A stretch of DNA of 64,000 bases, from NCBI GenBank assembly GCA_937899715.1, contig CALCNX010000090.1:46968-110967 (forward strand), in the 5' to 3' direction. A program made the translations under genes and the position numbers. A model generated the notes under the pieces. It was given only the letters and a program-made list of their open reading frames with translations. It ran no database searches and was not told where the DNA came from. This DNA is from an uncultured bacterium (lineage in GTDB: Bacteria > Bacteroidota > Ignavibacteria > Kapaibacteriales > UBA4661). This document shows positions 56,046 to 64,000 of the stretch, piece after piece (positions within the stretch are counted from its first letter, which is position 1; every line of letters starts with the position of its first letter).

Positions 56046-56223
56046 GAAAAACCTTTGGAAAGGAGCTGCAATGCCCGTTGCAGCAGAACGACGAAAGACG
56101 AGGAAGAAGGTAAAAGAAGAAGAATAAAAAGTAAAGATGAACAACAAAAATGCTCTTTACGCTTGCAATGAGCGTAACGGCTTGGGTCATTCACTCAACA
56201 CCTATCATCCAAAACTCAACACT

Positions 56224-56312
56224 TCAGAAAAAAGGGGGTTCCTCATCGCATCCGTTGGCGCGGATGGTCTCGGCTATGCAAAATGAATTAGCGCATACCA
56301 AGACGTGATGAG
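56224..56312 (-). promoter_or_regulatory. Possible expression platform of the B12 riboswitch
   Basis: Immediately downstream of the aptamer, GATGAG (56307-56312 on the plus strand) can pair with CTCATC (56242-56247), enclosing a CATCCG/CGGATG hairpin (56249-56266). On the minus strand this is followed by CCCCCTTTTTT (56237-56227). The arrangement could form a terminator. Between here and the gene start at 56045 nothing else was recognised. Confidence 0.4.
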
Positions 56313-56527
56313 CATTGTAGGCAGGTCTTCCGGCTTTGGAGTCATTCGTCGTGCTTGCCTTCCCGTAAAGGCAGCTTGGGTGCTGCTTACAGTGGCTTTG
56401 GGGTAACACGTTGTCGTCCATTACGGCGGCGCAACCGCGGAGGAGTTGAAGAAGAATTATTTTCTTCGCACCTCGCTTCCCTATTATCGCTGCTGACGCA
56501 AAATCGGCAGCAGCGCACCATACAATG
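56313..56527 (-). promoter_or_regulatory. Cobalamin (B12) riboswitch
   Basis: Read on the minus strand: P1 arms CATTGTA (56527-56521) and TACAATG (56319-56313) close the element. Next come AATAGGGAAGCGAGGTGCG (P3/L3-type GGGAA and GGTG), GCCACTG, GGGAAGGC and the hallmark B12 box AAGCCGGAAGACCTGCC (56336-56320). This is the class controlling cobalamin uptake and synthesis genes, usually repressing when adenosylcobalamin binds. It precedes the T9SS propeller gene by about 270 bases. Confidence 0.9.
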
Positions 56528-56615
56528 GTCAAAAAGAACAGAGTGCGAAACTACAAACATTTTTCGGATTTCGCGCAAGGAAATTTTTGCCCGGCATCAG
56601 GACAGCAGTTCTGCA

Positions 56616-56897
56616 TTATTTTACTTTTTTCGCTACTGAACTATCCTTTTTTGCGGGAGTGCCGTAAAAACTTAATTCTTCGCTTTTGCGAACCCGCTCC
56701 AAAGCGCTTTCAATAATACGCTCGACCGTTTTGTCGTCCGGCTCTTCGTTTTTGACTTTTTCGGCATGAAGGCTCTTGAGCAATGATTGTACCCAATCGA
56801 AATCCAGTCCGTGCTTGCGGGCAAGCATTTCCACAAGCGCCATGTCGTCTTTGCGGATGCCGTATTGGATGAAGGTGTTGTCGAGGGCTTTGCGCAT
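56616..56897 (-). CDS. Small helical protein of unknown function
   Basis: A 93-residue, charged, wholly alpha-helical protein (DDMALVEMLARKHGLDFDWVQS, then KNEEPDDKTVERIIESALERV), ending in a Lys-rich tail. No signal peptide or membrane helix. The AxKHGLD-x-x-W pattern suggests a conserved family, but none was recognised. It lies 28 bases downstream of the large repeat protein gene on the same strand and may be co-transcribed. The B12 riboswitch leader begins just beyond its end. Confidence 0.6.
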   Translation of the reverse strand: MRKALDNTFIQYGIRKDDMALVEMLARKHGLDFDWVQSLLKSLHAEKVKNEEPDDKTVERIIESALERVRKSEELSFYGTPAKKDSSVAKKVK

Positions 56898-56925
56898 TGG
56901 GGTTTGTTGAATTTTAGTGGAGAAT

Positions 56926-59586
56926 TTATTTTATTTGAAAAGACTTCATCCTCATGGTGCGCCGAACAGCACCACGACCGTCATAGCGAACGCTCATAGC
57001 GCTGTAATCTTTACTATTCAAGCCCTCGTGCAATCTCCGCGCGGCATATTCACGGCAGTAATCGTACAAAAACTGTTCAGGAACGTTCTCCATTGAGCCT
57101 CTCACCGCCACAAGTGCTTGTGTGCTGTCGTCTTTTTCGTACTCCTTTGTGCGAAAGACTTTCAAGTCTTCCGCCGTAAAGGAAGCATTTCGCACTACCG
57201 CTCCGGAAAGCGCATCATCACTGCTATACGCAATACTGCCGAGAATCTTGACCACATTTTTTTTGAGCAAAGTCTTATCAAGCAAAACGTACACACTCTG
57301 AATCCGCACCAAGCCCGCAAGCGCTGTATAATAATTTTTCACCGTTTCGCAGTCAATCGGAGATCCACTCTCATCAACCAAATACCGCGGCACAGACTTT
57401 CCAAGACGAATACGCTCTTTGATTTCAGCCGTCTTCTCGCACGCCGCTTCTGCCGATTCAAGTGCTTGTGTTCGCGGGAGACCGGGCGTGAAAACCTCGC
57501 TCAAACGCCGCACTAAAAGGGAATCCGCAGCGAGCATCACCACTTCTTCGCCGAGGGTTTCAGTAGAGGTTTCGCTTACATCACGCGCTCCGACGATTGC
57601 GCCGTTTGCACCCCGCAGCAAGCGCACCGTCAAGCGCTTTGGGGAAGCGTATCGGCGCAAATGCTCAAGGCAATAATCATAGACGTTTTTCGAGGTAGTA
57701 GCCCACGATTCAATGCTTCCTCGCACTGATATCATCGTTCCGGTGGAATCATCGCGCTCAACGACGCGCGTCGGTAAGTGACGAAGTTCTACGGCGGATA
57801 AAATACGAACTGGCGATGCAAGCTCACGCTCTATTTTTGCTTTATCTTGCCCCTCCGAACGATACGGCGCTTGCACGGCAATAAGCCCGATGAGTGTATC
57901 GGGCTTATTCTCCCGCAGACTCAGCAGCGCAAAAGTATTCCCTATTCGTGGCAATGTTGCCTGCATGGTGTAAAAATTCATCACGATTTCGCAGTCGGCG
58001 GGGTTCTCGGTATTTTCTAACCAATACTGCGGAATCGGCTTTCGTTCTGAGATAGCGGTTTTAATATTGTCCGTACTGCGGCAACGTATTTCCGCCTGCT
58101 CCAGCGCTTGTGTGCGCTTTGGTTGAGGAGTAAACTCTTCCCTAAGACGATTTATGAGTGAGCCATCGCCCAATTCGACGAGAACAGCATCGCCTTTCAA
58201 AGTAGGTGCTGTGCGGGGCAGCAGAACTTCTTGCGTATCCGGCGCAGTACCTTGCATTCTATGTTGCTTCGTAAGGGCTTTCCCGTTCGCCAATGGTTTG
58301 TCTTTACTGCTTGATGATGAACCTTTTTGCGGCGCTCCATACTCAATATCCACCGGCACACGGACAAGTACATGGTTGTCAGCACTCACCACTCCATTCA
58401 AGCGATTGCGGATAGATGCTGATGTCCGAAGAAGAACCGTGCCACGCACAAAACCGTGCTCACCTTTTTTGAGCGTGGGCAGATGCGTGAGTTCCAGACG
58501 GAACGTCGCCGTGCTGCCGACGGTATAAACTGCCGTCAAGCGTACATTTTCACTATTGGCAGGCAACAACGAATCACGTGTCAGCTTCTTGTCTGCCATC
58601 GTGTATATGCGCAGCGTTGTTCGGAGCGTGTCGATTTCATGCTGTCCCCAACGAATACACGTGGTGTCGGCGAAGATAATTTTTGCCGGGTCTTGTGGCT
58701 GAACGCCGATAGGAATTTCTTCGACGGAGATGCTGACTCCTACGGCATCAAAGCGGACAAGCGGCGCTTGAGTAGAATTATCCAGCGTGTTCGGAAGTAT
58801 CGTTTGCACATTCTCCACACGAACATTTTTCCAATCAATCTCCGGCGGTCGCTGTTCAATAGCAAATTTTTGCGTCAAGACATTTACTTCTTCGCCCGTT
58901 TCAGGATAATGCCAGACAGCACGAACAGTGGCACTGGTGGCAGTGTGTGGTAAGCGTGGGCTAAATTGTGGAGCTGTGTGCGGATACCACACGGGCGGCT
59001 CACCGCCTTGTGCAAAATTATTCAACGAGAAGCCAAAACGCATATTTGAATCCAACGTCGCGCCACCGGGGTAATATGAACGCAAACGCCGATTTACTTG
59101 CCAGTCGTTGACAGACAAAGGAAAGCCGAAATATGCTTTTTTACCACCATCCAGCCCGATACCTGAATAGGTAACGGTCAATATCGTTGAGTCAATATAC
59201 CGTGCTTTCCCATCGCTGAAGGTGTACAGCACACGAAAAGTACCTGCGTCCATTTGTGCAGGCACGACGAGGAGATATGTTTCGCGTCCATCGGCGCTAT
59301 CGCGCTTCAGGGCTGCGGAATCCCGCACGACGCTCCACGTCTTCGGATACCGAGTGCCGTAATTTACGCGACCATCACGAGCGACTTTGGCAGGAGTTTG
59401 CTTTAAGGGCGTGATGCTCACGTATGGATTTTCATGGTAAACAAAATATCCTGCGGGTACTGAAAAGCGCAGCATCGTTTTTTGTAAGCCGTAGCAGACT
59501 GTTTCGGTAGGCTGTACTCGGAGTTGAGCAAGTGCAGGATAACAAAGACAAAAAGTGAGTAAAATTAAGATGTAGCGAATTTTCAT
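56926..59586 (-). CDS. Large secreted protein with tandem 200-residue C-terminal repeat, function unknown
   Basis: An 886-residue protein. Signal peptide to about 20 (CYPALAQ). The N-terminal 430 residues are beta-rich with no recognised family. A Ser/Lys-rich linker at about 425-450 is followed by two copies of a domain of about 200 residues: copy 1 about 470-680 and copy 2 about 695-885. Shared landmarks are FTPQPKRTQALEQAE versus FTPGLPRTQALESAE, IPQYWLENTENPADCE versus VPRYLVDESGSPIDCE, and VRGSIES versus VRGSMEN followed by YDYC. Each copy keeps three Cys in matching places, suggesting disulfides. No T9SS domain, so probably periplasmic or outer-membrane associated. Possibly an operon with the 93-residue gene. 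Confidence 0.72.
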   Translation of the reverse strand: MKIRYILILLTFCLCYPALAQLRVQPTETVCYGLQKTMLRFSVPAGYFVYHENPYVSITPLKQTPAKVARDGRVNYGTRYPKTWSVVRDSAALKRDSADGRETYLLVVPAQMDAGTFRVLYTFSDGKARYIDSTILTVTYSGIGLDGGKKAYFGFPLSVNDWQVNRRLRSYYPGGATLDSNMRFGFSLNNFAQGGEPPVWYPHTAPQFSPRLPHTATSATVRAVWHYPETGEEVNVLTQKFAIEQRPPEIDWKNVRVENVQTILPNTLDNSTQAPLVRFDAVGVSISVEEIPIGVQPQDPAKIIFADTTCIRWGQHEIDTLRTTLRIYTMADKKLTRDSLLPANSENVRLTAVYTVGSTATFRLELTHLPTLKKGEHGFVRGTVLLRTSASIRNRLNGVVSADNHVLVRVPVDIEYGAPQKGSSSSSKDKPLANGKALTKQHRMQGTAPDTQEVLLPRTAPTLKGDAVLVELGDGSLINRLREEFTPQPKRTQALEQAEIRCRSTDNIKTAISERKPIPQYWLENTENPADCEIVMNFYTMQATLPRIGNTFALLSLRENKPDTLIGLIAVQAPYRSEGQDKAKIERELASPVRILSAVELRHLPTRVVERDDSTGTMISVRGSIESWATTSKNVYDYCLEHLRRYASPKRLTVRLLRGANGAIVGARDVSETSTETLGEEVVMLAADSLLVRRLSEVFTPGLPRTQALESAEAACEKTAEIKERIRLGKSVPRYLVDESGSPIDCETVKNYYTALAGLVRIQSVYVLLDKTLLKKNVVKILGSIAYSSDDALSGAVVRNASFTAEDLKVFRTKEYEKDDSTQALVAVRGSMENVPEQFLYDYCREYAARRLHEGLNSKDYSAMSVRYDGRGAVRRTMRMKSFQIK

Positions 59587-59656
59587 AAATCTACGAAAGC
59601 AGTAACCGTGAAGGAAGGAGAAATTTTATTAACGTAAAACCCCGAATACATTTTTG

Positions 59657-60817
59657 TTATCGAATGGCTCTAAATTGCTTACGGTATTCCTTACATATCT
59701 TGTGAATGCTTTCAATAGCTTTTTGAATGTATTCGGGCGAATCAGATTCTAAAAAATATGTGTGTTCAGTAGATGAAGCCGTATCTTTATTGTTTGTACT
59801 TGCATTTACTACCTCATATTTCTTAGTGAATATGAAACAATTTTGGCGTAATAACTGCGCAGATTTAGTAATGGCGATAGGAACTTTCACTGCCTCCGTT
59901 TCACTTTTTGTAGCAATCACCATTTTTACAGGAGAGTTTTCGCTTGTTTCGTTAATTGATGGTGAGTATTTATTTAGTATAGCATCAATATAGTTATACC
60001 TATCAAGAAAGAGTAGATAGGTTTTATTTTCTTGTAGTAGGTTTTGACGAGGGATAGTTAAAGTCAGAATAAGCTTTTCCCCACTGAGTGTATCAATATA
60101 TGCCGATGAACTCGCCCGTAAAACAAGATGGTTATTAGAAAAAGCTCCTTTTAATACTTCTCTGATTGTAACTGCGAAAGATAGTAAACGCCCATCTTGT
60201 GGAGAAATATCATAATAAGCAGAATCTATATGACCAACGATAACACCATCAGAGAAAAACACCTTGGCAGTATCATTGTATTCGTAGTCACTCAAGGCAA
60301 GAGTAACCGGGTTGATATTTTTTTCTCGGTAAAATTTTTCAATAATTTGAGGGGTGTAGCCATACACCATTAAGCGATTCACGTAGAATGCCAGAGATTC
60401 TTCATCTATCTTTTTTGATGGAATAGCCCTATCAGTTAAAAATGAGAATTGGTATTTGGATAGTTTTTTCTTGATACTCTCGCCCTTGTCGTATTTTGCT
60501 TTGATGGCATTTAGCAGCAGGTTATAATTCCACACAATATCAGCGTTGCTCATACCTTTTGCCTGTAACATTTCAAATGTTAGGTTTAGCTCAGGTCTTA
60601 AAAATGGAAAGGAACCCTCTATCTCTTGAAATAATTGGTTATTAGTCCTAGTATTAATGTCAATAAATTTTTGTGCCGTTAAACTACTTGAAGCTAACAA
60701 CATCAGATACAGCAGCAACCAAAGCAATCGATATGTCTCCGAAAAACAAATGATTACAGAACGATGCAACTTTGATAGTTCACTGTTTTTGCATGAAGAG
60801 AAATAAGCGTTCATCAT
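59657..60817 (-). CDS. AT-rich secreted protein of unknown function
   Basis: A 386-residue protein. The ATG at 60817 (or 60814) is chosen because the longer frame would begin inside the terminator of the upstream gene. The hydrophobic signal segment LLWLLLYLMLLASSSLTAQ ends about residue 49. The mature part contains a stretch reminiscent of cargo-binding beta sandwiches (VGHIDSAYYDISPQDGRLLSFAVTIREVLKG) and is otherwise unrecognised. Base composition is clearly richer in A and T than the surrounding genes, with many AAA, TTA and ATA codons, suggesting lateral gain. Function not assigned. Confidence 0.65.
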   Translation of the reverse strand: MMNAYFSSCKNSELSKLHRSVIICFSETYRLLWLLLYLMLLASSSLTAQKFIDINTRTNNQLFQEIEGSFPFLRPELNLTFEMLQAKGMSNADIVWNYNLLLNAIKAKYDKGESIKKKLSKYQFSFLTDRAIPSKKIDEESLAFYVNRLMVYGYTPQIIEKFYREKNINPVTLALSDYEYNDTAKVFFSDGVIVGHIDSAYYDISPQDGRLLSFAVTIREVLKGAFSNNHLVLRASSSAYIDTLSGEKLILTLTIPRQNLLQENKTYLLFLDRYNYIDAILNKYSPSINETSENSPVKMVIATKSETEAVKVPIAITKSAQLLRQNCFIFTKKYEVVNASTNNKDTASSTEHTYFLESDSPEYIQKAIESIHKICKEYRKQFRAIR

Positions 60818-60897
60818 CTGAAGAGAAATAACGGTGAACGAGGTGTACCGGACGTTGGTATTTCTTGAATTCAAGGTCTCCAACAACATACAATCAG

Positions 60898-60930
60898 AAA
60901 AAAGCCACACCAAAAACATTTGATGTGGCT
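60898..60930 (-). terminator. Rho-independent terminator of the DUF2911 gene
   Basis: On the minus strand: AGCCACATCAAA, loop TGTT, TTTGGTGTGGCT, then a T-run (stem 60903-60930 with one G-T pair, 12 bp). It begins 29 bases after the DUF2911 stop. Confidence 0.88.
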
Positions 60931-60958
60931 TCTACAAATATATCACGAGTTCCCGAAA

Positions 60959-61834
60959 TTACTTTGCGCTTTTCCACGCAGCAAGCATTTTCTCATTGTC
61001 GGCAAGGTCGAAGGGAGCAGTTTTCATTTCTTTGCCCATAGCAATTCCTTTTTCGAGGAATTTCACGGCTTCTGCTTTTTTACCCATTTTCTCCAAGATA
61101 CGAGCTTTGATGACGTGATTGCGATAGGTCTCTTGAACAGCAATCGAAGCATCTGTCATCTTCAGCGCTTCGGCAAGGTTGGAATTGGTCTGCAACGCAT
61201 AATTTGCAAAGCCAAGATTTGCGCCTTGTGCATTTGCAACGGCATTGCGAGCTTTCGCAAATGTAAGTTCTTGCGTGGCAACAGTCATTTTGATAGGCAG
61301 GCGCAAGCGTTCCCAGTAGAGAACGATGTTTGCGCTGGAATCGGTCAAATCTTCAAATGAAAACTCCAACCACTCACGGGAAGCGGTTTGCATTTGCGGT
61401 TTTACTTTCGCACGGAAAACGTCTTCTTCCTGCTTGTATCCGGCAGTGCCACCGAGTGCAGGATTTTTGTTGATAACCAATGTCCACTCACCTGTTTGAG
61501 CCGGAACGGTGAAAAGGCTATATTTTCCGGCAGGAAGTTTTTGACCTTCTATCATCACCTCATCCGTTACTTCCAGCACGGTTGCACCGTTTGCGCCTGT
61601 GCGCCAGAGTTCGCCGAAGGGAACAAGTTTGCCCCAGATTTCACGTCCTTTTACGCCCGGGCGGCTGTAGGTGATGGTAATATCAGTGATGCCAATGCTT
61701 TGTTTCACCACTGCGCCGGAGCTTGGCGAAGGAAAACGAACTGCTTGTGCAAAGAGGTTGTGAGCCGACACCAAAAGAACGAAAGCGACGGCAATGCCGA
61801 TAAAGCCTTGTTTACGAGAAAGAATCATTTTCAT
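60959..61834 (-). CDS. DUF2911 domain-containing secreted protein
   Basis: A 291-residue protein. Signal peptide to about 30 (HNLFAQ). DUF2911 covers about 35-185: VRFPSPSSGAVVKQSIGITD, ITITYSRPGVKGREIW, LVPFGELWRTGANGATVLEV, LPAGKYSLFTVP. The C-terminal 100 residues are helical and TPR-like (ALKMTDASIAVQETYRNHVI, KARILEKMGKKAEAVKFLEKG), a common companion of DUF2911 in Bacteroidota. The biochemical role is unknown. It has its own terminator, and a run of ten C lies upstream at 61989-61998. Confidence 0.87.
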   Translation of the reverse strand: MKMILSRKQGFIGIAVAFVLLVSAHNLFAQAVRFPSPSSGAVVKQSIGITDITITYSRPGVKGREIWGKLVPFGELWRTGANGATVLEVTDEVMIEGQKLPAGKYSLFTVPAQTGEWTLVINKNPALGGTAGYKQEEDVFRAKVKPQMQTASREWLEFSFEDLTDSSANIVLYWERLRLPIKMTVATQELTFAKARNAVANAQGANLGFANYALQTNSNLAEALKMTDASIAVQETYRNHVIKARILEKMGKKAEAVKFLEKGIAMGKEMKTAPFDLADNEKMLAAWKSAK

Positions 61835-61988
61835 TAAGAAACATCTCCATAAAAAATAAGCGAAAAGACCACAAGAGAGGTCAAGAATTGCGCTGCAAAT
61901 TTACACAAATTCTCGTCAAGAGAAGTATTGAATTTTTGGAGACTCTTCGCTATTCAGTTCACGTAAAACTGTTACGGAGGGATTTGCA

Positions 61989-61998
61989 CCCCCCCCCC
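61989..61998. repeat. Homopolymer of ten C
   Basis: Ten consecutive C lie between the DUF2911 start (61834) and the stop of the small membrane protein gene (62008). Such tracts can vary in length by slippage. At about 155 bases upstream of a start it might affect expression, or simply be a sequencing weak point. Confidence 0.6.
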
Positions 61999-62007
61999 AC
62001 GCCCACA

Positions 62008-62424
62008 TCAAGATTTTCTGCCGGAAACAGAGGAAGCCACTTTGAGTTCGATGGTAATGAGCACACCTATCACCATGACTTCCAGCACAAAATAGACAAT
62101 ACCGAGAAGAGTCAAGTGCCGGGAAAAGACAACCAGACACCCTATCGTAAGGCAGCAATAGAGCAGATTAGCAATCGCAATGACGCGCAGAAGCAAAGAC
62201 CACTTTCCCACAGCAAAAAACGAGCAGCACAGCGAATACACCGCCAACACGCAAGCCAGCAATGATAAGCGGTACAGCACATTGGGCGGCATTCCAAACA
62301 TCTCTTCAAAATTTGCCAAAAGAACGCCTAAAAAAAATGCACTCAGCAATGCGCCCAAGCCGTCAAGAAGAAAAAGCCTTTTGGGATTTAAGGCAAAAGA
62401 ATCAAGGATTAGTGAAGTTTTCAT
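62008..62424 (-). CDS. Small integral membrane protein, four helices
   Basis: A 138-residue protein with four hydrophobic helices (about 18-38, 50-68, 74-96, 101-125) and short loops. The N-terminus is cytoplasmic by charge. No motif identifies a family. It resembles many uncharacterised four-helix proteins of Bacteroidota. It stands alone, upstream of the DUF2911 gene on the same strand. Confidence 0.7.
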   Translation of the reverse strand: MKTSLILDSFALNPKRLFLLDGLGALLSAFFLGVLLANFEEMFGMPPNVLYRLSLLACVLAVYSLCCSFFAVGKWSLLLRVIAIANLLYCCLTIGCLVVFSRHLTLLGIVYFVLEVMVIGVLITIELKVASSVSGRKS

Positions 62425-62551
62425 ATTTTTTGAAGTTCTTGAGTTAAAACTATGAGGCTGTTCTCATTTTCATCAAACATTGTCGTGTTACAACTGTCAC
62501 CAACGTTTGATTTCCCACAACCTATAAAATTCCTCTCTCTTCTCCAAAACT

Positions 62552-62594
62552 AAAAGCCCTACACACAAGTCTCTAACTTGCATACAGGGCTTTT
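62552..62594 (+). terminator. Terminator-like hairpin
   Basis: Outer stem AAAAGCCCT (62552-62560)/AGGGCTTTT (62586-62594) with an inner stem CAAGT (62566-62570)/ACTTG (62576-62580). The A and T ends would work on either strand. It starts 127 bases from the small membrane protein gene start, so it does not end a known gene. Confidence 0.5.
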
Positions 62595-62810
62595 CAATCA
62601 AACTTTCATTAACCGTTTATTTCACCTCAAAGCGGTCAAGATTCATCACTTTCGCCCAAGCTCCGACGAAGTCGTGAGCGCATTTTGTGTTGCCATCCGC
62701 ATACCCTCTCAACGAGAGCGTTTTTGGTGCAAACACTTCTCTCCCCTCAAAGCTAGATTACACCTTGCTCCAAAGGCATTTTCCCGCAAACTGACCTTGA
62801 AAATCAAAAT

Positions 62811-62849
62811 CCCTATATGCCAGATGGTGAAAGGCATACAGGGCTTTTT
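62811..62849 (+). terminator. Terminator-like hairpin, second copy
   Basis: Stem CCCTATATGCC (62811-62821)/GGCATACAGGG (62833-62843) with one mismatch, then CTTTTT. The 3' half repeats that of 62580-62594. No plus-strand gene precedes it. Confidence 0.5.
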
Positions 62850-62993
62850 CGTGCAAAGGTGCGTGAGCTTTTTGGAGCAATCAAGCAGCGGCTTGCACGT
62901 AACCCTTGCACAATCCGATTTGCAACTTGCGTACGCGCTCTGCGTACACAATACGCACAGGCATTGAACGCATTCACGCAACCCAGGACAATT

Positions 62994-63566
62994 ATGCACC
63001 AAGATTCGCATGATCATTCCACAAACGCTGCCATTACGCCGCCCGACAAGCATCCTGACTCAAATTCGGAGCAGAATTACTCGCAGGACGACATAGAAAA
63101 AATCTTAGCGCGGGCACTCGCGTTTCGAGGCAATCGCGACAGCATTACCCATTCTCAGCTCGTAGAAGTCGCACGGGAACTGGGCTTGAGCGACTCAGAC
63201 CTTGAACGAGCGATTGAAATAGAACGCACCGAACGTCCGCTCCAAGAAGCGATGCAGGAAATCATGCAAGAAAACAAGCGGGAGGTTTATACGCATCTCG
63301 CCATTTTCGGCTTGGTGAATCCACCCTTATTTTACTTCACCGCCCAGCTCACTGGCGAGTGGTGGGTGGCGGCAATCACGCTTGCAGGCTGGACTGCGGG
63401 GTTTGTGGGACACGCTTGGTCGAATCTTTTTCCAGCCAAAAGCACGCTCATCAAAGCCGCAGAAAAACTCCTGCGCAAACGCGAAGGCAAAACACTCGGA
63501 CGGCAAATCACGAACTTGGTTAGTGGCGAAATACGCCGCTTGCAGGAAAAAAGAGACAGCAAATAG
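62994..63566 (+). CDS. 2TM domain-containing protein
   Basis: A 190-residue protein from the ATG at 62994; an upstream in-frame ATG at 62817 lies in the second hairpin and adds an unlike tail. Residues 30-85 form a helical segment resembling the SHOCT/DUF1707-like N-terminal regions of such proteins (YSQDDIEKILARALAFRG, LVEVARELGLSDSDLERAI). A 2TM domain (about 95-150) has two hydrophobic helices (VYTHLAIFGLVNPPLFYF and WWVAAITLAGWTAGFVGHAW). A basic helical tail follows. 2TM domains occur alone or fused to LytTR and kinase proteins; the function is unknown. Confidence 0.75.
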   Translation: MHQDSHDHSTNAAITPPDKHPDSNSEQNYSQDDIEKILARALAFRGNRDSITHSQLVEVARELGLSDSDLERAIEIERTERPLQEAMQEIMQENKREVYTHLAIFGLVNPPLFYFTAQLTGEWWVAAITLAGWTAGFVGHAWSNLFPAKSTLIKAAEKLLRKREGKTLGRQITNLVSGEIRRLQEKRDSK

Positions 63567-64000
63567 GTTGGTATGAAAGAATAGGCTGGTGTAAAAAGAA
63601 AACACCACCCACCTTTCGACCAGAAACACCCCGCAATGCCGACTGAACCTTGCTTGCGCGGCAAGAAATAATCAGTACCATAGTTCAAAAAAAACTACAC
63701 GCAAGATACAGTATTGCGTACAAGTTTTTTTGCGCAAAGGTGTGTAACGTGGTCGGAATATCAGCCTACAGGGTCTTTCCCAGCATGGGTATAACTTTCG
63801 GAGAAAGCACCAAGAGCCTATTTTGCTTGATTCTGAGCAGTTTTTTTGAGAAATTGGTGTCGTTTCTATCCATCTTATTCGCTTCCGCTCTGTACCATTC
63901 GGCACATTCAAACTCCCCCTGTCTTTCCCATAAACATAGATTTTATGGTTCTACTTGGATTTAGTTGGAAAGGTGTACAATCGGGGTTGAATAACCCCGA
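63567..64000. other. Noncoding right end with edge hairpin
   Basis: No convincing gene in 434 bases. A frame at 63650-63964 has no family likeness or start signal. A stretch at 63727-63749 resembles 62845-62867 (about 18 of 23 bases), and GCCTACAGGGTCTTT near 63764 echoes the hairpins at 62580 and 62833. The window ends in a hairpin TCGGGGTT-GAAT-AACCCCGA (63981-64000), possibly a terminator whose tail lies outside. Confidence 0.4.

Larger units (their letters stand above)
62425..62993. other. Long noncoding gap with two related hairpins
   Basis: This 569-base stretch has no convincing gene; a frame from the ATG at 62817 only extends the 2TM gene with an atypical tail. It contains two terminator-like hairpins, both ending GCATACAGGGCTTTT (see 62552-62594 and 62811-62849), with no plus-strand gene upstream of them. 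They could end a small noncoding RNA or act as attenuators in a long leader of the 2TM gene. Confidence 0.4.

Noticed and set aside
56224..56532. A 102-codon open frame on the minus strand
   Set aside because: It runs through the conserved cobalamin riboswitch structure and shows no protein-family likeness.
62817..62993. N-terminal extension of the 2TM gene from the ATG at 62817
   Set aside because: The start lies in a terminator-like hairpin, and the added residues are basic, Cys-containing and unlike the rest of the family. The ATG at 62994 is preferred.
63650..63964. A 104-codon open frame near the right end
   Set aside because: No signal for start, no recognisable family and odd composition. 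Treated as noncoding.

Overview
The window reads as chromosome of a Gram-negative member of the Bacteroidota/Chlorobiota (FCB) group, most like Kapabacteria- or Ignavibacteria-type genomes. This is an inference from gene content: a carboxypeptidase-regulatory-domain TonB receptor, the type IX secretion (T9SS) protein PorD, several secreted proteins ending in T9SS sorting domains, Reg_prop/Y_Y_Y sensor kinases, a LytTR regulator, and weak or absent Shine-Dalgarno sequences. No rRNA, tRNA, CRISPR array, complete insertion sequence or prophage was seen.

Layout. 1-2191: 5' part of a TonB receptor gene, running off the left edge and divergent from a TetR regulator with a good operator palindrome. 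3319-5244: orphan histidine kinase. 5562-11030: a secreted CUB/beta-propeller/T9SS protein gene, split by one in-frame TGA at a conserved Trp, and an OmpA-family protein 3 bases after it. 11060-15372: orphan ModB, Rieske protein plus QueG, a hydrolase-like secreted protein with a degraded active site, and PnuC. 15659-19384: a two-gene operon of a DndD-type SMC-like ATPase and a DndE-like/HerA-FtsK fusion with none of the other dnd genes nearby. This is the strongest candidate for an undescribed DNA-processing or defence system. 19394-24550: lipoprotein, helix-hairpin-helix outer-membrane protein, PorD and a LytTR response regulator. 24571-28131: the large Reg_prop sensor kinase that is the likely partner of that regulator. 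28366-36162: orphan HicB-like protein and a 2474-residue T9SS adhesin-like protein.

36411-46462 is a signalling island: TPR adenylate cyclase, histidine kinase, TPR adenylate cyclase, Reg_prop/GAF histidine kinase. It is preceded by a 73-base relic copy of the porD-lytTR junction. 46576-50857 holds an aminotransferase, a metallo-beta-lactamase-fold hydrolase and a chemoreceptor. 50957-52111 is a leucine-rich repeat protein.

52276-56527 (minus strand) is a cobalamin-riboswitch operon. It encodes a T9SS-sorted beta-propeller with a BtuG-like motif, a cysteine-rich CWC protein, a second T9SS cargo and a BtuG-like lipoprotein, with no BtuB. It is best read as a surface B12-capture locus. 56616-63566 holds poorly known proteins: a secreted protein with a tandem 200-residue repeat, an AT-rich secreted protein, a DUF2911 protein, a small membrane protein and a 2TM protein. 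Two hairpin-bearing noncoding stretches lie near the right end.

The genes fit a surface-active, nutrient-scavenging cell. T9SS exports large surface proteins, sensor kinases and cAMP cyclases process signals, and B12 scavenging would supply enzymes such as the B12-dependent QueG encoded here. All functional statements come from reading the sequence; no search was run.
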